From the NCBI RefSeq assembly GCF_036884655.1, contig NC_088335.1:44448501-44512500 (forward strand): a DNA stretch of 64,000 nt, written 5' to 3'. Source of the stretch: Musa acuminata AAA Group (lineage: Eukaryota; Streptophyta; Magnoliopsida; Zingiberales; Musaceae). The notes beneath the pieces are model-generated. The model was not told the origin of the DNA. It worked only from the letters and a program-made list of their open reading frames with translations, and made no database searches. A program made the translations under genes and the position numbers. Of the stretch, positions 23,655-47,162 are shown one piece after another. Position 1 is the stretch's first letter. Each line of letters opens with the position of its first letter.

Positions 23655-24297
23655 TATCATAGACTTAGTTGATTTTGCCTAAGTCGTGTGGCACCCTTAC
23701 ATGTTTATGCGCAAATAGTCAACCTCCCCGAAACCTCTTATGATCCCTTAAGGATCTACAAAAGAGAAGACATATTAGAGAAAGTATTTAACTCGGCATC
23801 TACAAGCAATCATTAAGCAAACACTTGATAAGTAATATAAATTACAAACATAGACTTCACAAACTCTAAACAGTCGCACAACAAAGGGTCTAAGGTGGTC
23901 CACCATAGTCAAAGGTCCTTATAAGTGCCCACATGTTACTATTGCAAAATAAGATAACGAACCAACCCTAGAAACTACCCTAAAGGCCCATCCAACCTTA
24001 TGCCACCCTGGTAGCTCATAAATGTTGTGCTGGATAACACTTCGCACCACTCTACGAAGCTAGAAAACCCTTAAAATGATTACTTGGATGGTTTGTTTCT
24101 AGGTAGTTTTACCTCTAGGCGATGATTGCACGCAACCTATGTTTATAAGTTAGAAACGACTACAAAAGTTAATTAAAATGGAGTTATCAAGCCTACTGCA
24201 AGCCCTCTACATGCTGTGTAAAGTATAAATAAAACTAAAGACATAAAAATACACGAGCATTACATCGAACACCCTATTTACAACCTTATTCGTAACA
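23655..24297 (-). repeat. 5' LTR of element B
   Basis: 643 bp, followed on the minus strand by the primer site at 23641-23652. Confidence 0.85.
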
Positions 24298-24516
24298 ACA
24301 TAGTTAATACTTTAGCATCACATGGCTAATACTTTAATATCATATTGTCGATATCTCAATACTATATGACTGACACCTTCGCACCATATGACTAACACCT
24401 CAACATTACGTGGTCGACATTTAGTACCATATGGCCAACACTTCAGTGTTATATGACCAATATCTCAACACCATGCGGCTAATACCTTTTCACTATATGG
24501 CTAATACCTCGACACA

Positions 24517-25480
24517 AGACCGAATTACCTAGGCATTGTCATATCTCGAATTCGACATACCACGACCATAATTAACTTCAAGAGAGGCACACTACTTCCC
24601 CATAATCAGCGTTAACTATGAGAGTAACGGCATTAGGAGCTTACTATTAAAGGGGCTCATAGATTGAAATCAAGTGAGTTCAATATCGATTGAAATCAAC
24701 TTGAGACCCATGTGGAAGAATGACCTCAATTGACTCGGAATCAATAATTGAGTTAGATATCTTTTGTGATCTATATGGTGAGCACATGATGTCCAGAAAG
24801 AATCGACAGATGTAATCGAAAGATGCACTACCAATGATAGAATCGACAGATACAATCTTACGATAATCTTAAGATAACCGTAAGATTAGATCCACAAAAA
24901 TCCACGGTTAAATCCACAAAAATCTTGCCTAGATGTGAACACATATCAAACAAATTAGCAAAATGATGCCGATCAGTGATGATCTGAATTAGATTCCTAC
25001 AAATCAAGCCAACATCTGAAGGATGAAAAGGGTGTCTGAATCGGCTCGAAACGAAACCTTGATTGTTATGTAACATTGCTTTTGGCCCATTACATCAATT
25101 AGCATTTATGATATATTTATTGTGAGAAAGTTTGGATATGCAAATCTCACTGTGTACATATGATTTATGATTATGGAGAAATCCAACTACGATAACAACC
25201 CAACTCCAAAAAGGACAAGCAAATATGACTAAGAATAGAACAAAAATAAAAATAAACGAATGAAATCCTTGCATGAGTTTAAAACAAGATCACATATCGA
25301 ATTATTGATATAAGTATGATAGAATGTTGGCAAAATCGGGCTACAATGTACCACATATGCTTATGATTCAGGTTTTCTTCCCAAACTCTTTTAGCTGAAT
25401 AAGATTGTCAAGCATCAACCCGAACTTCCGATTTCGATTTGTGATCCTGTCGTATTCATCTTCGAGTTAAATGGCGATCA
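24517..25480. other. Region between the minisatellite and the TPI gene
   Basis: The first 125 bases are the second copy of the array tail. The remainder is AT-rich intergenic sequence that should include the 3' UTR of the TPI gene. No further gene was recognised. Confidence 0.5.
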
Positions 25481-36121
<10,641 letters not shown>

Positions 36122-36135
36122 TGCTTTGCTTCCCC

Positions 36136-36169
<34 letters not shown>

Positions 36170-36640
36170 GATCGCCTCACCAAACCCTTCCTCTCGTGTT
36201 TTGCTTTCCCACTCGGGAGATGTTTGGTGGAGAACCCAAATTATCGGATAACGCTGAAGCCCCACTCTTTCTCCGACACGTATATCCCGGGATTTACTGA
36301 TCGAAGAATCCAACGATCCGACACGTAATTGCTGTTATGGTCACGTCAGCAGAGAACCAATTCATTAGATCCGTAACCCGACACGACTACAGTTAACGGG
36401 ATTGTGAGGGTTTACTTGTGTTCTTATACGTGCGTAGAGCTGTTTGGTATTCGAAATCGTGGAGCGGCTCTACTGGTTCTTGGATCGGGGCCCCGAAGTG
36501 AAAAGTGTCAAGTTATGCGTCCCAAGACACCACCCCAACATATTCCTGCTCCCTCAGAAAGAGAACCATATCTGCCACGTGTTACATGGACCCACCATGT
36601 TTCCATTGGGTCCGTACTCCGGAGTAGATTATGGATCATA
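36122..36640 (-). promoter_or_regulatory. TPI 5' UTR and upstream region with ACGT cores
   Basis: The leader contains a GA/CT microsatellite (36137-36170). Upstream are five ACGT cores: 36278-36281 and 36323-36326 (both in GACACGTA), 36343-36346 (TCACGTCA), 36428-36431 (TACGTG) and a full G-box CACGTG at 36576-36581. ACGT cores bind bZIP and bHLH factors, including light and ABA regulators. The motifs are seen; function is inferred. No TATA box was identified. Confidence 0.45.
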
Positions 36641-37973
36641 CGAATCCCGCAAATTTGAAGTGGTACCTTCCGCATGATTACCGATGCACCATGTGGGTCC
36701 CAGAAAAAGTCAGAATGCAGAGTAGGGTACGCAACGCGGGTAAACTATCCCGTGGAACCACGACGAGTCTCGTAGACGTCTTGCGCCAAGATTCGGATTA
36801 TTAGGATATCAAGATCCCGAAATGGAACCCTGATTCGAGTTAAAGAAGCTTCCTTGGCTTAACCGGCCAAGCTCGATCATGAATATAGAATATCATGATT
36901 TTGGTACGAAATTAAGCTTAGCACCAAAATGCTCGGATTTAATATAGTGAGTAAGCACAAGTGTGTTTAGGGTTTGAAATATTAGACCAATGGTCCTTTA
37001 AAAAAAGATAAATTTTAATTGTTATATACATTCTAATTTAAGCATTGCCGGGACTTTATTACACAAATTATACCACCAATTTCAACCAGTTTCCAACATC
37101 AATCTTGTAACACAAGTGATCTCTAACCTAGTTGGCTTTGCAATATCCATTAACGAGACAATCAATCAAATTAAATGTTAATAATAGATAACATATAACG
37201 ATTAAGACATAGATGACAAGTTTCTAGTTTTCGAAGAGAATTTATAACTAATACTTATCAGATAAATAATAATCAAGGCACTTATGGTTTCATATAATTA
37301 TTAGAAATAGAATGAACATCGATCCTATCACATTGTTGTTGGGTCATTGATCGAACCAACCGATTAGATCCTAAATTCAATAATATTAGAGAACAAATTA
37401 AGAGGATTAGAGACAAACGAATATGACAAGGTTTTTTTCCATTTTGTTGCTATGTCAAAAAAGTTTTATTTATTCTTGGAAAAAAAAATTTTAATTATAA
37501 TAAGTATGGAATGGACGACATTTTAGTTATTTGAATATTTAAATGATTTAAAATTTAAATTAAACCTTTGGAAAGTTTAAGTTCCAAATTTTCAAGTCCA
37601 ATGAATCGATCTTCTCATCCGAGTTTGGTATCCTGTTCCACCACGACGTGTCATATCCCATCGGCAACTCTGTTTCCTGACCTACTTTACGGCATCGGTT
37701 AACCTAAACTGCTCCGCTGTCATGGTTCAAGAGTCACTCTCTATAGTATACGCAACCAGCTACTGTCTCCTTTATTGGTGGATTTGTGGACCCACCCATG
37801 GAATAATTAGTTCGTGTCATAACATTGTGAGCGAGTTACCACCAGCTCCGACTGTAGCGACTTATCGACCGTTGGATTGAACATATAACGAATCTTACAG
37901 CGGCATATTATATTCCTATTCTTGCTCGACAATGATTCGTATGTCGAAAGCGGCTTCGAAGAGCGCCTCTCCT
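36641..37973. other. Divergent intergenic region between TPI and the RING gene
   Basis: The two genes point away from each other, with 1,975 bases between start codons. The middle is AT-rich and non-coding. The frames at 36404-36677 show no family and are treated as chance. No transposon was recognised. Confidence 0.5.
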
Positions 37974-37981
37974 CTATATAA
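37974..37981 (+). promoter_or_regulatory. TATA box of the RING-H2 gene
   Basis: CTATATAA, about 115 bp upstream of the start codon at 38097, followed by a CT-rich leader. It lies downstream of an in-frame ATG at 37932, which therefore should not be in the transcript. Confidence 0.65.
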
Positions 37982-38096
37982 TTACTCTCTTCCCCTCGCT
38001 CTCCCTCTATCGGTGTGTCTGTCTTCGCCGTCGTTGTATCTGTCGCTCCCTCGCTCTGTTTTGAGTTCTGTTCTTCTCTTCTTTTGCGGTGTAATT

Positions 38097-41000
38097 ATGG
38101 AGAAGGGTGAAGAAAGCGGTGCCGGAAACAAACCCGCCGCGGACGAAGGCAGCCCTCTCCCCATCGCCACTCCGACCGCTCCGCCGCCTCCCGAGGATGC
38201 TGCGCCCCCTGCCCGCGCGCCCTTCACCAGCCTCAGCCAGATCGACGCCGACCTCGCCCTCCTCCGCATCATCCAAGAACAGGTGCCCGATCATCCGATC
38301 TCCTTCTCCTGCTCCCCCATGTTGAATCGGATCTTTGTCTTATTGCTGGGGATGTGGGGTTCCTCCTGACGTTCTTTTGTTGTCGGCGATCGGGTGCAGG
38401 GGACGGCATACGCGATGCTAATGATGGACGGCGATGACAGCGATTACTGGAGCTCCGACTATGATGAGGAAGGTGCGGGAGACGAGCCAGATAACGTGGC
38501 CGAGGGCGGCGGGAGCATCGAGGGAAGCGATGACGAGGTGGACGCCGCCTATTTCGAGAACGATGAGGCATACTCGAGGGCCCTGCAGGACGCGGAGGAG
38601 CGGGTACTGGCTGTTCGGTTGATGGCCCTTGCAGGATTGAATGAATGTGAGAGCTTGCTGATTACAGTTTATTGCTTTCTGTTGGCTTCTGGTTGCTCTG
38701 GAACATCAATTGACTTTTCCCGCTTGTCTTTCCTGGGTGCCAGATGATCATGGGGACCATGACAGTGGCTTTCAGGTAAGTTATCGAATTTTCTTCTTTG
38801 ATATTACTACTTTCATTACTCGTTGAAATTTTATACACTTGATGATGAAGTACAAATTACACAGAATCTGTAGATTGTTGTTTGCTAGCATTGTACAATA
38901 TGCTTTTGGAGTTCTTCCACATCTTTTATGCCATTTGGGCCATATCTCAGCTAGTATGATACTTGCTGCAATTCATTTAGTCATTCTGGTATTTTAATGT
39001 GTTTAGATCATCATTCTGTGAACAGATATGTTTCTGCCAGAAGCTTATTTTAGTTTGAAAAATAATCATTCTTAGTTTGAAGCTCTCCGCGTTGCAGTGG
39101 TAATGGCACACACAACTGAAAGTTGCTATGCTGACATCTAGTAAGATGCAAAATACTTGAACCTTAATATCTGTAGCCTCCGTTTGAAGGGTGAATGTGC
39201 GATAATGTTTGCATAACACATTATGAAAATCACTTTGCTGGAAGTTTATAATTATGAGAGAAAAGCTGGTTACTTAAATCTTTGATATTTGCATCAAAAT
39301 TGTCCAATGGACATCATTAACTGCCAAATTCCAGTTCAAATGAAATTTTTAGGAGAACTAAGTGAAATGACATTAATTTTGATCCTGCTAACTGGACTTA
39401 TGAAGTTGTCCTATATGTCACACAGGATGCTTGGCAAGATCCAGATGAATTCATGTATGAGGTAAGAGAATATTTCCCAAGAAAGTCTTAAGTCTTTTCT
39501 TTGGAACTTTATTCACGCTGGTCTTTAATGCTTCTGCTTCTTTAGGAGCTAGTTGCACTCGGTGAGGTACTTGGAACCGAAAGCAGAGGCCTTTCTGCTG
39601 ATACCATTTCTGCTTTGCCTTCAGTGAGTTACAAGGCAGAAAGTGTGCAAGATGACAATGCTGAACAGTATGCATCCATATCCCTTTAGGCTTTTAATAT
39701 CCTTCAATTTAACCTCTGATATTAATCTTCTGGTGACACTTAAATGAATTCCACAGATGCATTATATGCCGGCTGGAGTTTGAGGATGGTGATTCTCTGG
39801 TCTTGCTTTCTTGCAAGCATAAGTACCACCCTGACTGCATAAACAAGTGGCTCCAAATAAATAAGGTAATTTTCTAGAAAAATGATAGGGCTTTGTTGTC
39901 TTTTCATAATGCTTATGTTTTCACTTAGAATTTTTTGTATATCTTAATGAACTTAATAGTTCAAATTGTTTAATTGAAGGATCAACCTTGCATTTGTATG
40001 CTTAAATATCACAGCTAGATTGCCCACTATTTAATAACCATTTCTGTCACCAGCTTGATTCACTTTTTTTTTTCAGTTGATCATAGAAGATTTTTGCACT
40101 ATTCATTATTTTCTTGAGGTGTTCGTGGGATCCTTAGTTTCAGTTTTCATAGGTTTGCGCCTAACTATTAAAAAGAAGTATTAAGCCATTAAAGTTCATT
40201 TTTTACGTCTAAGATTGGCTTCCACTTAACCACTTGTAGTGGAAAAGTAGTGTCCTGACAATTTGAGACCCTGATAGGCTTTTGTGAGACTTGGTTTTTT
40301 TTTTGGCTGTAGAATTCTTTGCATTAACCGTTTGTTTTGGTTCAGTTAGTTATATATTAATCCATCGATAATGTGTATGCCTCCTTGTACCTTGTTTTGT
40401 TTAATGCTTGCGAACTGATGCATTGCTGTATGTTTGAGGACTGAGGAATAATAGTTATTTGAGGTCATCTATTTTAGGTTATTGCCTTTCTAGCACTTCC
40501 AAAATGTCAAAGCTTCTTGGAACTAGATGTCTAATTATGCTTGCTGCTTTCAGAAATTGATTTAGAATCCAACGATTGTAATATGCTGAGGTTAGCACAC
40601 CATTTTGTAATACAGCCTACGAATCCTTTAAGAGTCACTTGTTGTATTTTAATGCCTGCTTTGACCAAAATCTAGTTTGGGGTTTGATATTTGTTCTTAT
40701 GTTTCTCATTTTGGCCTATCTTGTATAGTTTAGCTCTAGTTTGATATTCAAGGATACAATTAGTTAATTGGCATACAGAACAATCAAGTTCTTTCACAAG
40801 ATATTGGACTGGTTAGCTACATTGGTAGAATCCTTGGTTGAAGTAGTTAAATCAGAAAGACCAAATTAAATGGAAAATAATGAACATGACAAGAATTGCA
40901 TGAGATGGAAAGCCACGTCCTTGAAACTTTTTTATTTGAGAAATATGAGTCATGATCAAGTTATTGATATACGAATAAAAAAGTCTTCTAGAAACTATGT

Positions 41001-41471
41001 TAAACAGCAGTTCTCATATGCTGATTAATTGCTTCAAAGTCTTCCGGAAACAATGTTGTCCATGTCATCTAACCCAAAAGGTTCCATATTCTTAACCTAT
41101 AATTTTGGTCTCCACCCTCACAATTGTTTCACAGCATCCACTCCTTACCTGATAGTTTGGGCTAAACATTATGGATATAGAAAAGACGTCCAAGATGATT
41201 CGATAAAAGATAGAAAAGCTGCACCAGCATGCTGTGCCCTAGAAATCACTGAATCTAAATGAGCATAAAAATCATTGGATGATATTGTAGCTGCTACAGC
41301 AAACCTCTGTAACACTTCTGTTGGACCCAATATACGATGCATGCTCTTTTTTTTTCTTCTTTCCTTCGGAAAGTCTTTGTAAGAAACTAACCAATCTTAT
41401 TTTATTTTCTCTTGTAGGCATGTCCTATGTGCAACACTGAGGTTTCTACATCAGAGAACAAGCAAGACTGA
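38097..41471 (+). CDS. RING-H2 E3 ubiquitin ligase, BIG BROTHER-related type
   Basis: Seven exons: 38097-38282, 38400-38646, 38744-38775, 39426-39461, 39546-39667, 39757-39865 and 41418-41471. They total 786 bases and encode 261 residues, in frame at each GT-AG junction. The C-terminal RING-H2 (residues 209-249) reads C-x2-C-x14-C-x-H-x2-H-x2-C-x10-C-x2-C: CIIC, then SCKHKYHPDC, then CPMC. All eight zinc ligands are present, and exon 7 supplies the last pair. The middle is acidic (DSDYWSSDYDEEGAGDE...) and includes YFENDEAYSRALQDAEERV, a segment I associate with BIG BROTHER-related ligases. The N-terminus is Pro/Ala-rich and low in complexity. It should transfer ubiquitin from an E2 to unknown targets; BIG BROTHER proteins limit organ growth in Arabidopsis, but this role is only inferred by family. 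Start chosen at MEKGEESG because the TATA box lies between it and the upstream in-frame ATG. Confidence 0.9.
39866..41417 (+). other. Intron 6 of the RING-H2 gene
   Basis: 1,552 bp of AT-rich intron sequence. The open frame at 41029-41262 is inside the intron and has no recognisable domain. Intron 3 (38776-39425) is likewise plain. Confidence 0.6.
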
Positions 41472-42064
41472 TATAATCCGATGATACTACCATCATCTTC
41501 TTGGATTCTTTTGAGGAGTTTCTTCTGTAGGAAAATTCAGTATAAATGCAATTGATTGTAATTCCGAGAAATAGAAATGTTGCATTATGTTGTTACCATT
41601 AGTTGCTATCCTCGTTGTACTAGACATGTTCTTCTCCAAAGTATGTGCTTAGAGTATGCTTTTTGTCAATTATGCTGCTTAATAATTATTGCTGCATGAC
41701 CTACGGATTACTTAATTCAATGATGATTATTTCTCTTCTGAGATTCTTCATCCTTACCTTCTTTTTTTTTTTTGGATCTGAGAACAAATTAAAAACTCGA
41801 AGTCTAAGTTTTTCGTAGGGACAATTTCTGCTGCAGTGAATGTTTTTGGCTTGTTCAGCTGTAAGGAATGCTATGCCATGCCTTGGGGTAAGCCCAAGTC
41901 TTTGTGGAAATATCCAAAGTTGCAAGTCTAGCTGTGTAGTGTATTTACCCCGAATAAGTTCGACATGACATGTACTATCATCCAATAAACTTTGGTTAAC
42001 TAGCAGTTAATTTAAGTTTAATTTTAAAACACTAATTCTGTTTTTTGTGCTCTTTCTTTTCTAT
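41472..42064. other. 3' flank of the RING-H2 gene
   Basis: 3' UTR and short AT-rich spacer up to LTR element C. Nothing else was recognised. Confidence 0.55.
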
Positions 42065-42705
42065 GGATAAAGCTATAAATAACTATAAATAGGATATTGG
42101 ATGTAATGCACGTGTATGTTTGTGTATTTTAATTCTATTCATATGTTACATAATATATAGAGGGCTTATTGTCGATTCGACGGTTTCATCTTGGTTAGTT
42201 TTTGTGGTTGTTTCAGGCTTATAAATATAGGTTATGCAGTCATCACGTAGAGGTAAAACTACTCAGAAATAAACCATCCAGATAGTCATTTTAAGAGTTT
42301 TTAACTCCGCAGAGTAGTACAGAATATCAGCCAGCATAGTACCTAGGAGGTACTTGGGTGGCACAAGGTTGGATAAGCCTTTGGGATAATATCTAAGGTT
42401 AGTTCATTATCTTATTCCAGAGCAGTGTCATGTGGGCATTTGTAGGAACTTCTCACGATGGACCACCTTAGACTCTTTGTTGCACGACTATTCAAAGCTT
42501 GTGAAGTTTATGTTTATAATTTGGATTGTCTATCAAGTGTTTGCTAAAATGGCTGCTTGTAGATCTCGAGTCAAATGTTTTCTCTAACCCGCCATCTCTT
42601 TTGTAAGTCCTAAGGGACTATAAGAGATTTTGGGAAAGCTGACCCTTTGCAGATGATATACAAGGGTATCACAAGACTAACGCAAAATCAACTAAGTCCG
42701 TGATA
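42065..42705 (+). repeat. 5' LTR of element C
   Basis: About 640 bp, ending GTCCGTGATA. It contains the roughly 195-bp segment (about 42232-42424) that is absent from both LTRs of A. Confidence 0.78.
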
Positions 42706-45614
42706 AATAACATAAGAGCAGGACAATCACACTTAGAAATACTTGGTATGCAAATGTGGAGGATCTAACAGGGTTGCGTTGAGGGCAACTTGCACACGTG
42801 ACCATTTAGGGGAAACTGGTATTGAAATATAGGGAAATGAGTCACTTAGAGGAGCGAGCATCCGAGATTGATATTCAGAGAAATGGCCAACCCTTTGTGC
42901 TAGAGGTACTACAAGGACAAGCAAGATGGGAAAAACGTATAGTGTATAAAGATTAGGATGGTTGAGTTTGAACTATGACTTAACATTGGCAACCAAACTT
43001 AACGATGCTCAAGACAAGCGGGGTGCTTGGCTTAGGATAAGACCATGTAAGATAGGATGGGTTGCTTGACAACTCAAAGAGTTGTGCAAAGTTCATAGAA
43101 GTGAGAGGAATTATTAATTCAAATAATTCGATTCTCATACAATGACTCATATGCAGATGATGGATTGTTCGTGGCTATCCCAAGATGACCAAAACTCGAT
43201 GCTATGGAAAATTGAAACTTTCTATTTGGCATAGGAAGAATATGTTTATAAGAAGCTGAAGTGCGTAGCGAGTTCAACATGAAGATTATATCAATGAGAC
43301 AAGATGACACAAAGGCAAGTACTCTTGAATAATATGTCGCGGTATTGCTATTCGAGTTATCACAAAGTAAATAATGCATAATGGAGATTATGTTGAGAGG
43401 GCAAAGGCCAAGGATTTAGACAATGATGCATCAATTTCAGTGAAGTTAGTGAACTTCGGGAGCTATTAGGCAACAGATTATCCTGGAGCTATGCTTCGTC
43501 CGGATATGACCTGAGAGTGGGTGGGCAAAGGTTGCTTGCCAAAGGAGTAAATATATTCGGAGGTGACAGAGGTCTTACGATGTGTTGGAAAGGCCACACA
43601 TGGAGATATTGTAGTCTTATCTCACAAATATCATAATGTAATGGAGATATTGTAGTCTTATCCCACAAATATCATAATGCAGTGGACCATAATGGAACAG
43701 TTTGAGGTAATACAACACATGTAAAAAATCCCATGAGAGACTAGATCAAACAGAGGTATAATCAACAGTTATTGAGTGCTCCACTTCAGTAAACAACACA
43801 ATGATAAGAAGGGCTATGTATTCAAAGAGTGAATACTATGGTACTATAGAGACGAGTATTTCATGCATGCATCGAATTTTGCATCAGATGAAAGTCTTAG
43901 TCATTAGCATATGGAGGTTGTGTACCACCGAGAGAAAATTTTGAGTGCAAGTACTAGTGAGTCCTACGGGAAGGCTTGATCATTCAAAGGTATGATCAAA
44001 GCGATTGAAGAGTTGGACTACTTCATAGCTCATATTCGCTTAAGGAAGCTCGACAAGTCAGAAGACAAAGTCAAGTAAATGAACATTGTTACAAAGGAAG
44101 CAAAAGAAAATAAATTTGATGCAAGCCCTACAACATGATAATGGAAGTCATGCATGAGAGTTACAATTTGTCTTTCTATAAACCAAGGGAAACTACTCGG
44201 AGAACATAAAGGTGTTAAAGTAAATAATCAAAAGGGGCAAGGAGGCGACGATGAGCCAAAGGAGCCCAACAACTCAAAACCTAGCATCAATTAAAATGAA
44301 GGTAGACTCAAAGGAGTGTCATAGTGCTACAAAGATAGATCTACCGATCGTAAAAAAAGAACACATATGTGAAGCGACAAATAGTAGAGTCATGAGCATG
44401 GTAGTGTCATGGCACCATAAAGGTAGGATTTTCATAGGGTTATTGATTCCTTGCTCTCATGAAGGGAGAGTGCTTAGTCATGAAAGGGACTGAGAAGGTA
44501 GAGTATGCAGAGGTAAACTCCAAGTACTGAGATAAGGCTAAAGGGCAAAGGCTAGAGAACTTCGTAAGACTAGTGTTAACGGGCTTCTCATCAAAACAAT
44601 CAAAAGTGAAGGACTTCGAGTCACTACAAAAGTGCTTGACCAAGAAACAAAATTGGTAGTATATGATGCTATACCTTTTTTACTTAGAGGAGTAGGTGGT
44701 AGAGATAATGGAGAAGATAATACAATCCTAGAGATAATCAAAACTATTAGAGACTTGCTTCAAGTTAGGACAAAATTTTGAGTAAAATTTTGTGCATTCC
44801 AAAAGCTCGATGGTAATAAGAAGGCGAATTACAGTAACTAACTCAATGCAAGGAATGCAAACACTTTGGGTGTTTCGAAAGTGTGAGCAAAAAGTAGACG
44901 AAGACTAGTAACTAACTCGATGCATGATGTACAACCCTTGGAGAGGCGAGCAAAGTTGAGTAATCTTTGCCTTCTCAACTCTTAAAAGAATAGGCGAAAG
45001 TGAGTACTCGAGTTCTCTTATTTATCAAATAGAAGAGTTCTGCATAAGTTCAAAAATCATTTGAAAAAACTTAGTGGAAGACAACAATTGTCAAATCCTC
45101 ACTAATAATGATTGGTATTATCTAGAGTAGACCATTTGCTTCATTTTCCAACAGAATACCAATCAAAAGCAGAAATGATGCGAACCAACTTGAAGGTGGC
45201 AACTAACTAGAAGAGAAATCAATGGATAAATTTTAGGAGTGAAAGACCCCAAAAACTTCAAAATCTACAAGGCAATGCTCGTTAAAACTTTAAAAGGTAT
45301 CCATTTAGTCCAAGCAATTTGAGACGTTTAAGAGATTGGTGCATAACAAAAAAAAAAAAAAATCATCTAAAGGATCAATAGAAACTAACAATGATCAACA
45401 TAACTTGATCGACCTCACACCAGCGTCGAAATCATTGGCAAGTTAAAGCAAGTGACAAATCAAAATTCAACAACTCAACAACAACGATGGAATGCAGTTG
45501 GGAGCCAAGAGGCACATTACAACTAGAGCAAAAGATTGAAGATTCAACAAAGCGAGGAGATGCGATGTCCGCAAAGGCTTTAACGAGAGTATCGAAAGAA
45601 TAAATGAGGGAGAA

Positions 45615-46262
45615 TGTCATGAACAAAACTATAAACAGGGTACTTAATATAATGCTTATGTATGCCCGTGTCTTTTGATTTTGTTCATGCTTTGCACAAC
45701 ATATAGAAAGCTTGCAATAAGCTTGATAACTTCATTTTAGTTGGCTTTTATGACTGTTTCAAGTTTATAAACGTTGGTTGTATACAATCATCACACAAAA
45801 GATAAATTGTCCAAAAACAAGCCATCCAAGTATCCATTTTCGAGGTTTTCTAGCTTCATAAAATAGTGCGGATATCAATTAACACTACACCTAAGAGATA
45901 TACAAGTGGCACAATACTAGATTGATCTTTAGGATAGTAACTATGGCTAGTTCACTATTTTGTTTCGTAACAATGTTATATGAACACTCGTGAACACTTT
46001 TAATTACAACATATTACCTTGAACCTTTTGTCGCATGACCGTTCCAGAATTTGCAAAATCTATGTTTGTAATATATATTACCTATCAAGTGTTTGCTAAA
46101 ATGATCACTTATGAACCTCAAGTTAAATATATTTTCTTTAACTCATCTTTTTTTTTTAAGGCCCTTAAAAGACTATAAGAGATTTCATGAGAATTGATCA
46201 TTCATAGACATACAACATAAGGATACCATAAAACTTAAGCAAAATCAATTAAATACATGGTA
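45615..46262 (+). repeat. 3' LTR of element C
   Basis: About 648 bp, starting TGTCATGAAC right after the purine tract. Strongly diverged from the 5' LTR but collinear with it. Confidence 0.78.
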
Positions 46263-47162
46263 TTAAACTTCCTTATTTATTTTCTTTATACACAATTCAA
46301 TTTTAGAAGAAAAAGTATATAAAAAGAATCACATCAGATAAACGAAAAAAAAGTTGGAGACTCAATTACCATGGATCATTGAATGAAGAGAATTGGAGCT
46401 CTAAAAGGAGCCAATCAATTTCATGGGAGGTTAATGTTAAGTGAAGTTTCAACTATACAAGAATATACTACACAATCTCACATCAAAAAGAGATAAAAAT
46501 TTAAATTGATTTATAAAGATCAAATATATTATTATTAACTTAAATTTAAATATTTTAAATAAATAACTCATATTTAATAAAATTAACAAATCAATTATCT
46601 CATCAGATTAGATTATGAAATATATCTTATGATAATCCCTTCTTCAAGCACATATGTTACATCACCTGCAGGAAACACTATATTGATACATATGATGACA
46701 CAAATCAAGACATGACGTTTTTTGTGTAAGAACTGCATTGATACGTGTGATGCCATAACTCAAGACACGATATGTTTTGTGGAACAAAACTTACAGATCT
46801 TAGCAGTTCTTCATGCTCAAGTGAATAGACAAAAAATACAAACAACAATTGGACTAAGCAGTCCAATGCGAGAATGCAAAGGAGCTCTTATCTACATAGG
46901 AAAGAGGCAACATGGATTGCAACTTCAACGGAGAAGCCATCGAGCAACATGGCTTTCAAATAAACTCTACTGGCTGCCTACCCTCCGTCCCCTTCTAAGC
47001 CAAACTTACAGATCCTGCCTATCAACAAATGCTGCCAAAGCAGTTACCTTGAACCCCCAATAAAGAATAGGATGCATCAATCCTGCACAAACACAATATC
47101 TCTGGACATAAGATCGATTATACCTCCTTAGTGTAACCCAGATTATACCTCACTGGATTTGA
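46263..47162. other. 3' flank of the NIPA-like gene
   Basis: AT-rich sequence next to element C, then the probable 3' UTR of the minus-strand gene. The open frame at 46722-47063 on the + strand resembles nothing known and is considered chance. Confidence 0.5.

Larger units (their letters stand above)
19103..24297 (-). mobile_element. LTR element B, non-autonomous (LARD-like), same family as A and C
   Basis: A 5.2 kb element in minus orientation. The 5' LTR is 23655-24297 (minus strand TGTTACGAATAAGG...CTATGATA) and the 3' LTR 19103-19747. The primer site is GCTCTGATACGA at 23641-23652, one mismatch from the canonical site. A purine tract (minus strand GGAATAAGTGATGGAGAA) adjoins the 3' LTR. 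The 4-bp flanks ACAT at 19099-19102 and 24298-24301 are the target duplication. The start of the interior (minus strand: AGAAACACTTGGCATGCAAA) matches A and C. There is no gag, protease, integrase or reverse transcriptase. The interior (3.9 kb) is about 1 kb longer than in A and C. LTRs differ at roughly a fifth of sites by eye over the compared end, so this is an older insertion than A. Confidence 0.87.
19077..24516. repeat. 22-bp minisatellite, second array, interrupted by element B
   Basis: One unit (ATACGGCTGACACCTCACTGCC, 19077-19098) and the first four bases of the next (ACAT) lie left of element B. The array resumes right of B at 24298 with ACATAGTTAATACTTTAGCATC and continues for about ten 22-bp units. 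Removing B and one ACAT restores a continuous 22-bp phase. Confidence 0.85.
42065..46262 (+). mobile_element. LTR element C, degraded non-autonomous copy of the A/B family
   Basis: About 4.2 kb. The 5' LTR is about 42065-42705 and the 3' LTR 45615-46262 (TGTCATGAAC...CATGGTA). The primer site is decayed (TAACATAAGAGC at 42708-42719), but the adjacent interior (AGAAATACTTGGTATGCAAA) matches A and B. The purine tract before the 3' LTR (GAATAAATGAGGGAGAA) also matches. The two LTRs differ far more than those of A, so C is the oldest of the three by eye. The 5' LTR start is blurred by a small local duplication (TATAAATAACTATAAAT), so no target duplication could be read. There is no gag-pol coding. 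A small tandem repeat (GGAGATATTGTAGTCTTATC) sits at about 43599-43680. Confidence 0.8.

Noticed and set aside
37932..38096. A longer N-terminus for the RING-H2 protein from the ATG at 37932
   Set aside because: The TATA box at 37974-37981 lies inside it, and the extra residues are a translated CT-rich leader.
46722..47063. A 113-residue + strand frame downstream of the NIPA-like gene
   Set aside because: It lies in the probable 3' UTR of the minus-strand gene and resembles no family.
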